From Streptomyces harbinensis (GTDB lineage: Bacteria; Actinomycetota; Actinomycetes; Streptomycetales; Streptomycetaceae): a stretch of 64,000 bases of DNA. The DNA is taken from the NCBI RefSeq assembly GCF_900116145.1, contig NZ_FPAB01000007.1, positions 33,316 through 97,315 on the forward strand, given 5' to 3'. Below the pieces are notes generated by a model. That model had not been told where the DNA came from and searched no databases. It saw only the letters and a list, made by a program, of their open reading frames with translations. Position 1 is the first letter of the stretch, and the number at the start of each line of letters is the position of its first letter. Positions 1-7,766 of the stretch are shown here, one piece after another. A program made the position numbers and the translations under genes.

Positions 1-18
1 TTTCCTTACGCTCGCCTG

Positions 19-1449
19 GTGAGCTTGTGGACCTCTCTGGAACCTGCTTCCGCGACTGTTGCGCCCGGTGATGAGACGCGGGTGCGCCTGCGGCTGCGCA
101 ATACCGGTGATGTGGTGGACGAGTACCGCTTCGAGCCGGTGGGGGAGGTGGCGCCGTGGACGACGGTCGAGCCGGAGACCCTGCGGCTGTATCCGGGGAC
201 GACGGGGACGGTGGAGCTGACGTTCGCGCCGCCGCGTTCGCCGGATGCCGCGGCGGGGCCGACACCGTACGCGGTGCGGGTCACGCCGACCGAGCATCCG
301 GAGGCGGTCGTCGTTCCGGAGGGCAATGTGACGGTGCTGCCGTTCACCGAGGTCCGGGCGGAGTTGGTGCCGCCGGTCGTGAAGGGCCGGCTGCGGGGCC
401 GGCCCCGGCTCGCGGTCGACAATCTGGGGAACACCCCGCTGACCGCGTCGCTGACCGGCAGTGACAGCGGTGACCGGCTGTCGTACGACCTCCAGCCCGG
501 CAACGTACGGATCGAGCCCGGCCGCGCCGCGTTCGTCAAGGTGACGCTGCGGCCGAAGGAGATCCGCTGGCTCGGCGGGCAGCAGGAACAGCCGTACGCA
601 CTGGCGATCCAGCGGTCCGGTACCGAACCGCTGCCGGTGGAGGGAACGTTCCTCCAGAGCGGGTTCCTGCCCCGCTGGCTCGCCGGGGTCCTCGGAGCGT
701 TCGCGGCGGCTGCCGTGGCGTTCGCCCTGCTCTGGATCACCCACGATCCCGGCGTGATGACCCGGGCTGCCGACCGGACCACCGAGGCCGCCAACGTCCT
801 CGACCCCCCGCCATCCGATCCGCCCACCGTGGAGCCGCCCCCGCCCTCCCAGGAACCGGAACCCGAGGTCGTGATCCCCGACCCGCCGGTCCAGCAGGAG
901 CCGGAGGACGACAGCTCCGGCGGCGGTGGCGGCGAGGAAGAGGAGGAAGAGGAAGACCCCGTGGTCCCGGTCGAGCGGGTCATGCTGAAGAACGTCAGCA
1001 CCGAGCGGTGCGCGGACATCCCCGGACCGGAGCCCGAGTTGGACTACCAGGTGGAGCAGCACCGGTGCCGGACGGACCAGCAGAGCCAGCTGTGGGACCT
1101 GGAGGTACGGCTCACCGACGCGGGACCGGAGGGCCGGCCGCTCTTCCAGATCCGCAACGTCTGGGCCGACTACTGCATGGACCTGCCGGGGCTCGACGCA
1201 AGCGAGGCCGGACAGGAAGTGACCCAGTACAGGTGTGTCGTCAACACCGATGACAACCAGCTGTGGTGGCTCGACCGGCAGAGCGAGAACACCTACTGGG
1301 TGCGCAACGCCAAGAGCGACGATCTGTGCCTGGTCGTCGAAGGCGAGGACGCGGACACCGTCGACTACCCGCTGAGCCTCGGCGACTGTGCCGGCTCGGA
1401 GCACTCCGCCTGGCTCATCTTCGACTTCGAGAACAACAGGTTCCTGTGA
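19..1449 (+). CDS. CIS-associated single-span membrane protein with ricin-type lectin domain
   Basis: 476 aa. Seen: no signal peptide; N-terminal beta-rich NEW3/COG1470-like region (about 1-215); one hydrophobic span (about 219-240); a Pro/Glu/Gly-rich linker (about 262-316); and a C-terminal ricin-B-type module (about 320-476) with QLW motifs at 357-359 and 414-416 and six cysteines (331/350, 386/406, 437/457) spaced as if disulphide-paired. This predicts N-in/C-out topology with the lectin module outside the membrane. It is convergent with the CIS ATPase gene. Inference: it belongs to the CIS locus and resembles the membrane proteins reported to link Streptomyces cytoplasmic CIS to the membrane (CisA-like). 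GTG 19 gives the family-like start MSLWTSLEPAS, but the frame is open to position 1 and no ribosome binding site is visible, so an upstream start is possible. Confidence 0.72.
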   Translation: MSLWTSLEPASATVAPGDETRVRLRLRNTGDVVDEYRFEPVGEVAPWTTVEPETLRLYPGTTGTVELTFAPPRSPDAAAGPTPYAVRVTPTEHPEAVVVPEGNVTVLPFTEVRAELVPPVVKGRLRGRPRLAVDNLGNTPLTASLTGSDSGDRLSYDLQPGNVRIEPGRAAFVKVTLRPKEIRWLGGQQEQPYALAIQRSGTEPLPVEGTFLQSGFLPRWLAGVLGAFAAAAVAFALLWITHDPGVMTRAADRTTEAANVLDPPPSDPPTVEPPPPSQEPEPEVVIPDPPVQQEPEDDSSGGGGGEEEEEEEDPVVPVERVMLKNVSTERCADIPGPEPELDYQVEQHRCRTDQQSQLWDLEVRLTDAGPEGRPLFQIRNVWADYCMDLPGLDASEAGQEVTQYRCVVNTDDNQLWWLDRQSENTYWVRNAKSDDLCLVVEGEDADTVDYPLSLGDCAGSEHSAWLIFDFENNRFL

Positions 1450-1473
1450 GGACGCCCCGGGCGGGGGCCGGCA

Positions 1474-3627
1474 TCACCAGCTGCCCTCGCCCGGCACCAG
1501 CCGTCCCGCCTTGCGGTACTCGCGGCGCGCCCCCTCCAGCAGATCGGCGGCCGTGACCTTGTCACCGCGTCCGGCGGCCAGATAGGCGGCGGTCACCACC
1601 GCGCTGCGGATGGCGCCGCCGGCCAGCTCGAACGCCTCGCTCAGCGGGGTGAGTTCGATGCCGTCGGTGTGCGGGACGTGCGTGAGGCTGTGCTGCCACA
1701 GCGCCAGCCGCTGCGGCCGGTCGGGGAACGGGAAGTCGATGACCAGGTCGAGCCGCCGGGTGAACGCCTCATCGACATTGGCCCGCAGATTGGTCGTGAG
1801 CAGGGCGATGCCGCTGAACGATTCCAGCCGCTGGAGCAGATAGGAACTCTCCATGTTGGCGTACCGGTCGTTCGAACTGGTCACCGCCGACCGTTTGCCG
1901 AACACGGAGTCGGCCTCGTCGAACAGCAGCACCGCGTCGGTGCGGTCGGCCTCGGTGAAGATCCGCTCCAGGTTCTTCTCGGTCTCGCCGACGTACTTGT
2001 CCACGACGGACGACAGCTGGATCACATAGAGGTCCAGGCCCAGTTCGGCCGCCACCACCTCCGCCGACAGGGTCTTGCCGGTGCCCGAGTCGCCCGCGAA
2101 CAGGCCCAGCACGCCCCGGCCGCGTCCGCCGCCGGCGCTCAGCCGCCAGTCGCCGAGGACCAGATCGCGGTGGCGGGCGCGCAGCGCGAGTTCGTGCAGC
2201 TGGGTGAGCGGCTTCTCGGGGAGGACCAGGTCGGTCCAGCTCACGTCGGGGCGGATCCGCCGGGCGTGCCGTTCGAGACCGGACGCGGACTGCTGCTGGG
2301 CGGCGCGGCGCAGATGGCCGGCGGTGAGCGGGCCGCCGTCGAAGCCGGCCATCTCCCGTGCGGCGCGCGCGGCGCGGGTGATCTGCTCGCCGCCGAGGTG
2401 GTACGGGGCGACGGTGGCGGCGAGATCGAAGCCGGGGCCGGCGTCCGGCGCGCCGATCGCCGCCGACCAGGCGTGGTGGGTGGCCGAGCGCGGCCGGGGC
2501 AGCTCCAGCACCAGCGGGTCGTCCCGGCACCACTCGGCGTCGTACGGGCGCCGGTCCGTGACGAGGACGGCGACGTCGGTCTGGGTGGTCAGCGCCCGCA
2601 GCATGGCGTGCGGCGGGTCCGGGAGGCCGGGTACCGCGAGGGCGTGGCCGGCCAGCCGTGCCTCGCGCAGGACGTCGGGCACCCCTTCGGCGGGGCCCGT
2701 GTAGTACAGGGCCCGGGTCCCGGCGGCGTGGACGGCGGCGGCCACGTAGGCCGGGCCGTCGCCCTCGCGCTGTTCGCGCAGATAGGTGATGCGGCCGGGC
2801 GCCAGCCGGCCGGCCAGCCGGTCGATGAAGCCGGTGCCGTCGTCCGGGGCGGGGAGGGGCGCGGCCGGCAGGTGGCCGGCGAGCGACGGGTCGGGGGTGT
2901 CGTCGCCGAGCAGATGGCCCACCACGCGGTCGGGGACCCGCAGGGCGCGGCTGAGCAGCGGGCGTTCGGGGTCCTCGACGGTGAGCAGGCCGAGCGCCGT
3001 CAGCGGGGCCGAGGGGTGGAACCTGGCGCGGGCCGTGGGGTGTTCGGCGGGCAGCCCGCACAGGTCGAGGGCGAGGCCGATCGAGGCGCGGCGCCGGCTG
3101 ACGTCGTCGTTGAGGTAGCCGTACAGCGGCTCGAAGGTGCGGTCGATGTCCGGGGCGAGGGCGATGAGGAGGAAGGCGGTGTCCAGCTCGGTCAGGCCGA
3201 GGCGGCCGGCGAGGGCGTCGAGCCGGTCGCCGGACGCCGCCGGCGCGCGCGGCGGCTGCCCCGGCGCGTCCGGTCCGGGCTCCGGGCCCGCCTCCGGCTC
3301 CCGTTCCGGCCGCGCGTCCTGCGTCGCTTCCGTGTCCCGTTCCGCGTCGGGCCCGTCCTGCGGCCCGTCCTGGGGCCCGTCTTCCGGCCCCGGCCCGGGG
3401 TCCGGGCCGTTGAGCCGGGGGCGGCGCAGCAGGAACCGCACCGTTTCGTCGGGGAGGTAGAGCCCGCGCATCGGGTCGCCGGCCGTCGGGTCGTCGGCGG
3501 ACTGTCCTTCCACGAGCAGGGCGACGCAGGCGCGCAGCCGGCCGAGGCGGGCGAGGAGCACGTCGGCCGGGCCGGGGTGCGGGGCGGCCCCGGGGTGGGC
3601 CGGGGGCCGGGTGGGGGTGTCGGTCAC
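1474..3627 (-). CDS. AAA+ ATPase of contractile injection system (Pvc15/Afp15-like)
   Basis: 717 aa. Seen: a Pro/Glu/Asp-rich low-complexity stretch (about 80-135), a helical middle region, then a C-terminal AAA+ module with Walker A GDSGTGKT near residue 512 and Walker B LLFDEAD near 565, followed by a sensor-1-like TTN and a helical lid. The family supports assembly or remodelling in extracellular/cytoplasmic CIS and is a constant member of such loci. The GTG start lies in a 4-bp GTGA overlap with the stop of the Pvc16-like gene, so the two are translationally coupled. The exact substrate cannot be read from the sequence. Confidence 0.85.
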   Translation of the reverse strand: MTDTPTRPPAHPGAAPHPGPADVLLARLGRLRACVALLVEGQSADDPTAGDPMRGLYLPDETVRFLLRRPRLNGPDPGPGPEDGPQDGPQDGPDAERDTEATQDARPEREPEAGPEPGPDAPGQPPRAPAASGDRLDALAGRLGLTELDTAFLLIALAPDIDRTFEPLYGYLNDDVSRRRASIGLALDLCGLPAEHPTARARFHPSAPLTALGLLTVEDPERPLLSRALRVPDRVVGHLLGDDTPDPSLAGHLPAAPLPAPDDGTGFIDRLAGRLAPGRITYLREQREGDGPAYVAAAVHAAGTRALYYTGPAEGVPDVLREARLAGHALAVPGLPDPPHAMLRALTTQTDVAVLVTDRRPYDAEWCRDDPLVLELPRPRSATHHAWSAAIGAPDAGPGFDLAATVAPYHLGGEQITRAARAAREMAGFDGGPLTAGHLRRAAQQQSASGLERHARRIRPDVSWTDLVLPEKPLTQLHELALRARHRDLVLGDWRLSAGGGRGRGVLGLFAGDSGTGKTLSAEVVAAELGLDLYVIQLSSVVDKYVGETEKNLERIFTEADRTDAVLLFDEADSVFGKRSAVTSSNDRYANMESSYLLQRLESFSGIALLTTNLRANVDEAFTRRLDLVIDFPFPDRPQRLALWQHSLTHVPHTDGIELTPLSEAFELAGGAIRSAVVTAAYLAAGRGDKVTAADLLEGARREYRKAGRLVPGEGSW

Positions 3628-4337
3628 CGGACACCGCCCCGGCGCAGCCGGCGCAGTTGCCGGATGCGTCCCGGTTCCGGGGATGCCGGGCCGGTGCCCG
3701 GGCCCCGGGGAGCGGTCGGGGCGAGGGCGGGCCGGTAGTTGCGCTCGTCCTCGGCCGCCGGGCCGGGGTGCCGGCCCCGGACCCGTACCGCCACCTCCGT
3801 GATCGGCGGGGCGAGCGGGTACTCCTGGGCGGGCGGGAAGGGCGCGGTGATGGTGACGTCGACGGACGGCTTCAGCTCGCCGCCGAGCGCCGACCAGATC
3901 TCCGCGAGCGAGCGGGACTCCCCGTGCGGGCCGGCCACCGTCATCGGGACCGGCAGGCCCAGGGAGCGCAGGCCGTCCGGGAGGTCACCGGGGGTGATGC
4001 TCTCGCGCGGCAGCAGGGTGGCCAGCACGGCGGACAGCAGCCGGTGCTCGTCCTCGGGGCGGGTGGTCCAGGCGGTGACCAGGTACGACAGCCGCAGCCA
4101 GCGGGGCGGCTCCAGGCGTTTCACGGTGACGGCGCGCTCGTCCCGTACGGAGATCTCGCCGCGCCGGCGGCGGGTGGTGTCCTCGCGGATGTCGTACAGA
4201 TAGGCGTTGATCACCGGCCCGTTGCGGCGGGCGGCCCAGTCGCGGCTGGGTACCTCGAAGGAGACCTCGATGCCGGAGTCGGCCAGCGGTCCGCCCAGGA
4301 GCAGTCCTTTGAGGGTTTCGTCCACCTCGTGGATCAC
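3624..4337 (-). CDS. CIS tail-terminator family protein (DUF4255/Pvc16 N-terminal domain)
   Basis: 237 aa from GTG 4337, chosen because CGGGAG lies seven bases upstream and the protein then starts MIHEVDETLKGLL, the normal family start; the longer open frame to 4496 has a low-complexity head crossing a palindrome. Seen: the family signature SFEVPSRDW...NAYLYDIRED near residues 20-50, then a region rich in beta strand and a short basic C-terminus. Known: Pvc16/Afp16-type proteins cap the tube/sheath and set tail length. It overlaps the AAA+ gene downstream by 4 bp, giving a two-gene unit. Confidence 0.85.
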   Translation of the reverse strand: MIHEVDETLKGLLLGGPLADSGIEVSFEVPSRDWAARRNGPVINAYLYDIREDTTRRRRGEISVRDERAVTVKRLEPPRWLRLSYLVTAWTTRPEDEHRLLSAVLATLLPRESITPGDLPDGLRSLGLPVPMTVAGPHGESRSLAEIWSALGGELKPSVDVTITAPFPPAQEYPLAPPITEVAVRVRGRHPGPAAEDERNYRPALAPTAPRGPGTGPASPEPGRIRQLRRLRRGGVR

Positions 4338-4429
4338 TGTCGTACTCCCGCAGTTCCGCGTCGCGCCCGTACGACTCCATCGTGGCGGGCGGGCACCGGG
4401 CCCGCCCAGGGGCGCCGGTGCCGAGCCAC

Positions 4430-4467
4430 GGGCAGGTGCCCTGCCCCCGGGGGCAGGGCACCTGCCC
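4430..4467. terminator. 38-bp perfect palindrome between luxR and the Pvc16-like gene
   Basis: Two 19-base arms meet without a spacer at 4448/4449 and are perfectly complementary. It lies downstream of the luxR stop and upstream of the DUF4255 start, all on the minus strand. It could act as a factor-independent terminator for the regulator, an attenuator for the CIS genes, or a protein-binding inverted repeat. No T-tract follows on either strand. Confidence 0.5.
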
Positions 4468-4492
4468 GGGGCCTGCCGGTGCCGGTGCTGGT

Positions 4493-5302
4493 TCAAATGT
4501 AGCCCTCCCGGAGCGCGTAGGCGACGGCGTGCGCCCGGTTGCGCAGCTGGAAGCGGGTGGTGAGCCCGTGCATGATGTTCTTGATGGTGCGTTCGGAGTA
4601 GGCGAGTTCGCTCGCGATCTCCCCGGTGTCGAGGCCGTCGGCGACCAGCCGCAGCACCTCCGCCTCGCGTGGGGTCAGCCCGCTGGTGGGAACGCCGTCC
4701 CGGCCGGCCGCCGACCGGTGCAGGGCGCCGACCTGGTTGATGAGCCTGCCGAGCAGGTCCCCCGGTAAATTGCCGTCCCCGCGCGCCGCCGCGACCACGG
4801 CCTGGACGAGCTGCTTCTCGGTGGCCTCGCGGCGCCAGACGATGGCGCTGATGCCGCAGGCGACCACGTCGAGCAGCTCGGCCTCGCGCAGGGTGCCGAC
4901 GACCAGGACGGCGCGGGCGCCGTCGCTGCGGGCGACGCGGCGCAGCAGTGTGAGGGTGGGGCCGTCGAGGGTGTCGGCGATGAGCAGGACGACGGTGCCG
5001 GGTTCGAGGCCGGTGTCCTCGCGCAGTTCTATCTCGCGGTGGCGTCCCAGCAGGCTGACGGCGCCTTCGCGGGAGAGCGGTTCCGAGGTGTGGACGGTGA
5101 CGGGGACCCGGGGGCCGGTGCGTTCCTCGGGCTGGGGGCGGCGGGGGGTGGGGAGGCCGGGTGCGGTGACCTGGCCGGTATCGGGGGTCGGGAGTCGACT
5201 GGGCAACAGTTTTCCCTCGGAGTGGTGCGTGAGTTGGGGTGTGGGGGCAGAAGCGCTTCTGTTCGTATGACGTTGCGACTGAGCGGTTCTGTTGCGCGGC
5301 AT
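4493..5302 (-). CDS. LuxR-family regulator with atypical receiver, CIS locus
   Basis: 269 aa from ATG 5302. Seen: a C-terminal LuxR helix-turn-helix (LTPREAEVLRLVADG ... SERTIKN) and a middle receiver-like fold (about 100-195) in which the usual phosphorylated Asp-x-x-M-P context is absent, so phosphorylation control is doubtful. The N-terminal 75 residues are low complexity. The start is uncertain: the frame is open to 5482, and other ATGs exist at 5356 and 5482, but a probable promoter near 5498-5465 would exclude the longest form. The gene sits upstream of the DUF4255-AAA pair on the same strand and is divergent from a TetR gene. Inference: local regulator of the CIS cluster. Confidence 0.75.
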   Translation of the reverse strand: MPRNRTAQSQRHTNRSASAPTPQLTHHSEGKLLPSRLPTPDTGQVTAPGLPTPRRPQPEERTGPRVPVTVHTSEPLSREGAVSLLGRHREIELREDTGLEPGTVVLLIADTLDGPTLTLLRRVARSDGARAVLVVGTLREAELLDVVACGISAIVWRREATEKQLVQAVVAAARGDGNLPGDLLGRLINQVGALHRSAAGRDGVPTSGLTPREAEVLRLVADGLDTGEIASELAYSERTIKNIMHGLTTRFQLRNRAHAVAYALREGYI

Positions 5303-5430
5303 CTCACCACGGCCTCGCGGAGGTACCGCGCAGGGCCGGGTGTGTCGTCCGATCATGTGCCCGGGAGGGCACGGGAGTTGCGCTTCCCGGCCGCTCGGTC
5401 GGGCTGTGGGGGCGGTGACAGGCACCGGAA

Positions 5431-5452
5431 AGTGAGTGGTTGCCCATTCACT
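5431..5452. promoter_or_regulatory. Putative TetR operator, copy 1
   Basis: Imperfect inverted repeat AGTGAGTGG...CCATTCACT, matching at 8 of 9 half-site positions. It shares the half site GTGAnTG with two further copies in the same 145-bp span between the divergent luxR and tetR genes. Confidence 0.55.
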
Positions 5453-5464
5453 CTTTGGTGACGA

Positions 5465-5498
5465 GAGTGATTGAACATTCACTCATCAGAGGTGTCAA
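5465..5498 (-). promoter_or_regulatory. Putative luxR promoter with TetR operator copy 2
   Basis: On the minus strand a consensus -35 TTGACA lies at 5498-5493. Inverted repeat GAGTGATTG-AA-CATTCACTC (5465-5484, 8/9 half-site match) covers the expected -10 position, where only weak hexamers such as TTCAAT occur. Repressor bound here would block RNA polymerase going toward luxR. The -35 and the repeat are seen; the promoter assignment is inference. Confidence 0.5.
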
Positions 5499-5538
5499 GC
5501 CGGGCCCCGACTGGCAACAACGCTGTTCCACCGGGCAC

Positions 5539-5575
5539 TTGCCCGGCCAGGATCGGTGAATGTACGGTCACTCAC
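5539..5575 (+). promoter_or_regulatory. Leaderless tetR promoter overlapped by operator copy 3
   Basis: TTGCCC (5539-5544), an 18-base spacer and TACGGT (5563-5568) place transcription start at or next to ATG 5576, so the mRNA would be leaderless; no ribosome binding site precedes the ATG. Inverted repeat GTGAATG...CACTCAC (5556-5575) covers the -10 and abuts the start codon, the expected position for autorepression. Confidence 0.6.
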
Positions 5576-6178
5576 ATGCCCACGGAGCGCACCCTCTCCA
5601 CCGCCGAGCACCGCCGGACGATCGTCGTGAGCAGCGCGATCGCCACCTTCGCCCGGCACGGCTTCCTGGGCACCCGCATCGCGGACGTCGCCCAGCACGC
5701 CGGCATCTCGCCGGCGTACGTCTCCAAGCTGTTCTCCTCCAAGGAACGGCTCTTCGTCGCCGCCCTCGACCTCTGCTACACCCGGATCGTGGAGGCCCTC
5801 GAACGCGGCGCGCGGCAGAGCGAGGACCCCTCACCCACCGGTCTGCTCCTGGGCATGGGCGGCGCGTACGCCCGGCTGATCGAGGACCGCGACCTGATGA
5901 TGCTCCAGGTCCACGCCCAGGCGAGCACCGACCGCCCGGCCGTCGCCGAAGCGGTCCGCCGGGGCATCGGCCGGGTCACCGACTACGTGATCGCCCGCTC
6001 CGGCGCCGGAGCCGCCGACATCCAGTACTTCATGGCCTTCGGCCAGCTGTGCCACCTGCTCACCAGCGTCGACGCGTTCTCCGTCGACGAGAAATGGGCC
6101 GACGTCCTGACCGACAGCCTGCGCCACTCCAAAGCCGCCCACCGGGCCCGGCTCGCCGCCGAGCAGGAGACGGCCTGA
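5576..6178 (+). CDS. TetR/AcrR-family transcriptional repressor
   Basis: 200 aa. Seen: an N-terminal TetR DNA-binding domain (about 12-58; FARHGFLGTRIADVAQHAG, then SPAYVSKLFSSKERLF) and an all-helical ligand-binding C-terminal domain. The start at ATG 5576 fits a leaderless promoter. Three related inverted repeats upstream suggest autoregulation and control of the divergent CIS luxR gene. It belongs to the same general subfamily as the TetR at 10616 (similar spacing of SPAYVSKLF/SQPYLFRLF and a DRDLMMLQ/DRDKLMFQ motif). The ligand is unknown. Confidence 0.85.
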   Translation: MPTERTLSTAEHRRTIVVSSAIATFARHGFLGTRIADVAQHAGISPAYVSKLFSSKERLFVAALDLCYTRIVEALERGARQSEDPSPTGLLLGMGGAYARLIEDRDLMMLQVHAQASTDRPAVAEAVRRGIGRVTDYVIARSGAGAADIQYFMAFGQLCHLLTSVDAFSVDEKWADVLTDSLRHSKAAHRARLAAEQETA

Positions 6179-6211
6179 CCCCGCCCCCCCCGTACCGGGA
6201 CGGCGACGCCC

Positions 6212-6229
6212 GGCGGCGCGGACGCCGCC
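6212..6229. terminator. Short hairpin between convergent genes
   Basis: A seven-base GC stem GGCGGCG-CGGA-CGCCGCC lies in the 68-bp gap between the tetR stop and the convergent NAD(P)-binding gene. It has no T-tract. A weak bidirectional terminator candidate. Confidence 0.3.
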
Positions 6230-6246
6230 TGGGCCGGTGGCCGGTG

Positions 6247-6909
6247 TCAGCCGGCCGTCAGCCGGGCCACCGCCGCCGGGATCGCCGTGGCGCCGTTGAC
6301 CAGGTTCAGGGTGAGGCCCGTGGTGGCCGGGGTGTCCAGCAGCGCCGCCAGCACCGCCGCCACGTCGTCGCGGGTGATCTCGCCGCGCGGCGCGTCCGGG
6401 GAGAGGTCCACCAGGCCGGTGCCCGGCGCGTCGGTGAGCCGGCCGGGGCGCAGGATCGTCCAGTCCAGACCGGTCCGCGCCCGCAGGTCCGCGTCGGCGG
6501 CGGCCTTGGCCCGCAGATAGGCCGCGAACACCGGGTCGGTGCCGGCCGGGGGCTCCTCGTCCACATTGATGGCGGACACCATCACATAGCGCCGCACCCC
6601 CGCCGCCTCGGCCGCGTCCGCGAGCAGCGCCGCCGCCGCCCGGTCCACCGTCTCCTTGCGCTCCGCGCCGGAACCCGGGCCCGCGCCGGCCGCGAAGACC
6701 ACCGCGTCCGCGCCCTCCAGATGCCGCGTCAGCTCGGCGACCGAGGCCGACTCCAGGTCGCACACCAGCGGTTCGGCCCCCGCCGCCAGCAGCGCCTCGG
6801 CCTGCTCCGGCTTCCGGATCAGACCGGCGGGCCGGTCCCCGCGTGCGGCCAGCAGCCTTTCGAGGCGCTGGGCGATCTTTCCATGTCCTCCGGCGATGAC
6901 TGTGCGCAT
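6247..6909 (-). CDS. NAD(P)-binding (NmrA/atypical SDR-like) protein
   Basis: 220 aa. Seen: an N-terminal Rossmann motif of the atypical-SDR kind (VIAGGHGKIAQRL, residues 4-16), an aspartate ending strand 2-3 (CDLES), VFAAGAG at about 70-76, and the mid-protein YVMVSAIN and WTILRPGRLTD segments found in NAD(P)H-binding PF13460 proteins. These act as oxidoreductases or redox sensors. No pathway partner is adjacent: it is convergent with tetR and divergent from the alpha/beta hydrolase, with 26 bp between start codons. The substrate cannot be assigned. Confidence 0.82.
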   Translation of the reverse strand: MRTVIAGGHGKIAQRLERLLAARGDRPAGLIRKPEQAEALLAAGAEPLVCDLESASVAELTRHLEGADAVVFAAGAGPGSGAERKETVDRAAAALLADAAEAAGVRRYVMVSAINVDEEPPAGTDPVFAAYLRAKAAADADLRARTGLDWTILRPGRLTDAPGTGLVDLSPDAPRGEITRDDVAAVLAALLDTPATTGLTLNLVNGATAIPAAVARLTAG

Positions 6910-6935
6910 GCCGTCGAGCTTGGCACACTGAGCCG

Positions 6936-7766
6936 GTGTTCACGGAAGACCTGATACCGGTGGCGTCCGGACCGCCACCCGTCGAGCTGTACCTCGCGAG
7001 CACCGCCGGCCCGCCCGACCGGACACTGCTCGTCCTCCACGGCGGCCCCGACTGGGACCACAGCTATCTGCGCGAGCCCCTGGACCGGCTCGCCGGCACG
7101 CACCGGCTGCTGATGCCCGATCTGCGCGGCTGCGGACGTTCCACCCGCGGCCTGCCGGACGACCAGTACACGCCGGACGCGGTCGTCTCCGACCTCGTCA
7201 CCCTGCTGGAGCGCACCACCGACGCCACCCCCGTGGACGTCCTCGGCTTCTCCTACGGCGGACTGCTCGCCCAGCTCCTCGCGCTCACCGCCCCCGACCG
7301 GGTGCGCCGGCTGATCATCGCCTCCAGCAGCGTCCTGCCGCCCCCGCCCGGCGGGGCCGGGCCGCGGTTTCCCGACGACCCGGCGCTCACCGGGCCCGCG
7401 CTGACCCGCGCCGCCGCGTTCGCCGGGGCGGAGCAGGACGTGTGGAGCGCGGACCGGCGCGCGGAGTACCGCGCGCGCCTGGCGCGGGTGCGGTTCTCCG
7501 CCGAGTGGCTGCGCGCCCTCCGGGCCGGCCGGTTGCCCTCGCCCCGGGTGCCGGACGCCGCCCACCGGCTGGCCGCGCTCGGCACCCCGCTGCTCCTCCT
7601 GCACGGCGCGCACGACCGCACGTTCCCCGCCGGGCTGGTCGCGGACACCCTGCCGCTGATCCCCGGCGCGCGCGGCGTCGTCCTGCCGCGTGCCGCCCAC
7701 ATGGCGCACATCGACCAGCCGGAGCCGTGGCTGGCCGCGGTGGCTCAGTTCCTGGAGTCCAGCTGA
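6936..7766 (+). CDS. Alpha/beta hydrolase, proline-iminopeptidase-like
   Basis: 276 aa from GTG 6936. Seen: oxyanion motif HGGPDWD (35-41), nucleophile elbow GFSYGG with Ser106, Asp227 in HGAHDR, and a C-terminal histidine (255 or 258, in HMAHID), making a complete catalytic triad; a lid region spans about 135-205. HGGPxxD resembles proline iminopeptidases and related esterases. CACACT six bases upstream and no ribosome binding site suggest a leaderless transcript. Its 3' end overlaps the convergent amidohydrolase gene by 22 bp. The substrate is not determinable. Confidence 0.82.
   Translation: MFTEDLIPVASGPPPVELYLASTAGPPDRTLLVLHGGPDWDHSYLREPLDRLAGTHRLLMPDLRGCGRSTRGLPDDQYTPDAVVSDLVTLLERTTDATPVDVLGFSYGGLLAQLLALTAPDRVRRLIIASSSVLPPPPGGAGPRFPDDPALTGPALTRAAAFAGAEQDVWSADRRAEYRARLARVRFSAEWLRALRAGRLPSPRVPDAAHRLAALGTPLLLLHGAHDRTFPAGLVADTLPLIPGARGVVLPRAAHMAHIDQPEPWLAAVAQFLESS

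Noticed and set aside
1669..3738. A 689-codon plus-strand frame opposite the CIS ATPase
   Set aside because: Low-complexity Gly/Ala/Arg translation with no motif; the minus-strand frame encodes a complete AAA+ protein.
4338..4496. N-terminal extension of the Pvc16-like protein
   Set aside because: The 53 extra residues are low complexity, contain the palindrome, and GTG 4337 has a good ribosome binding site and family-like start.
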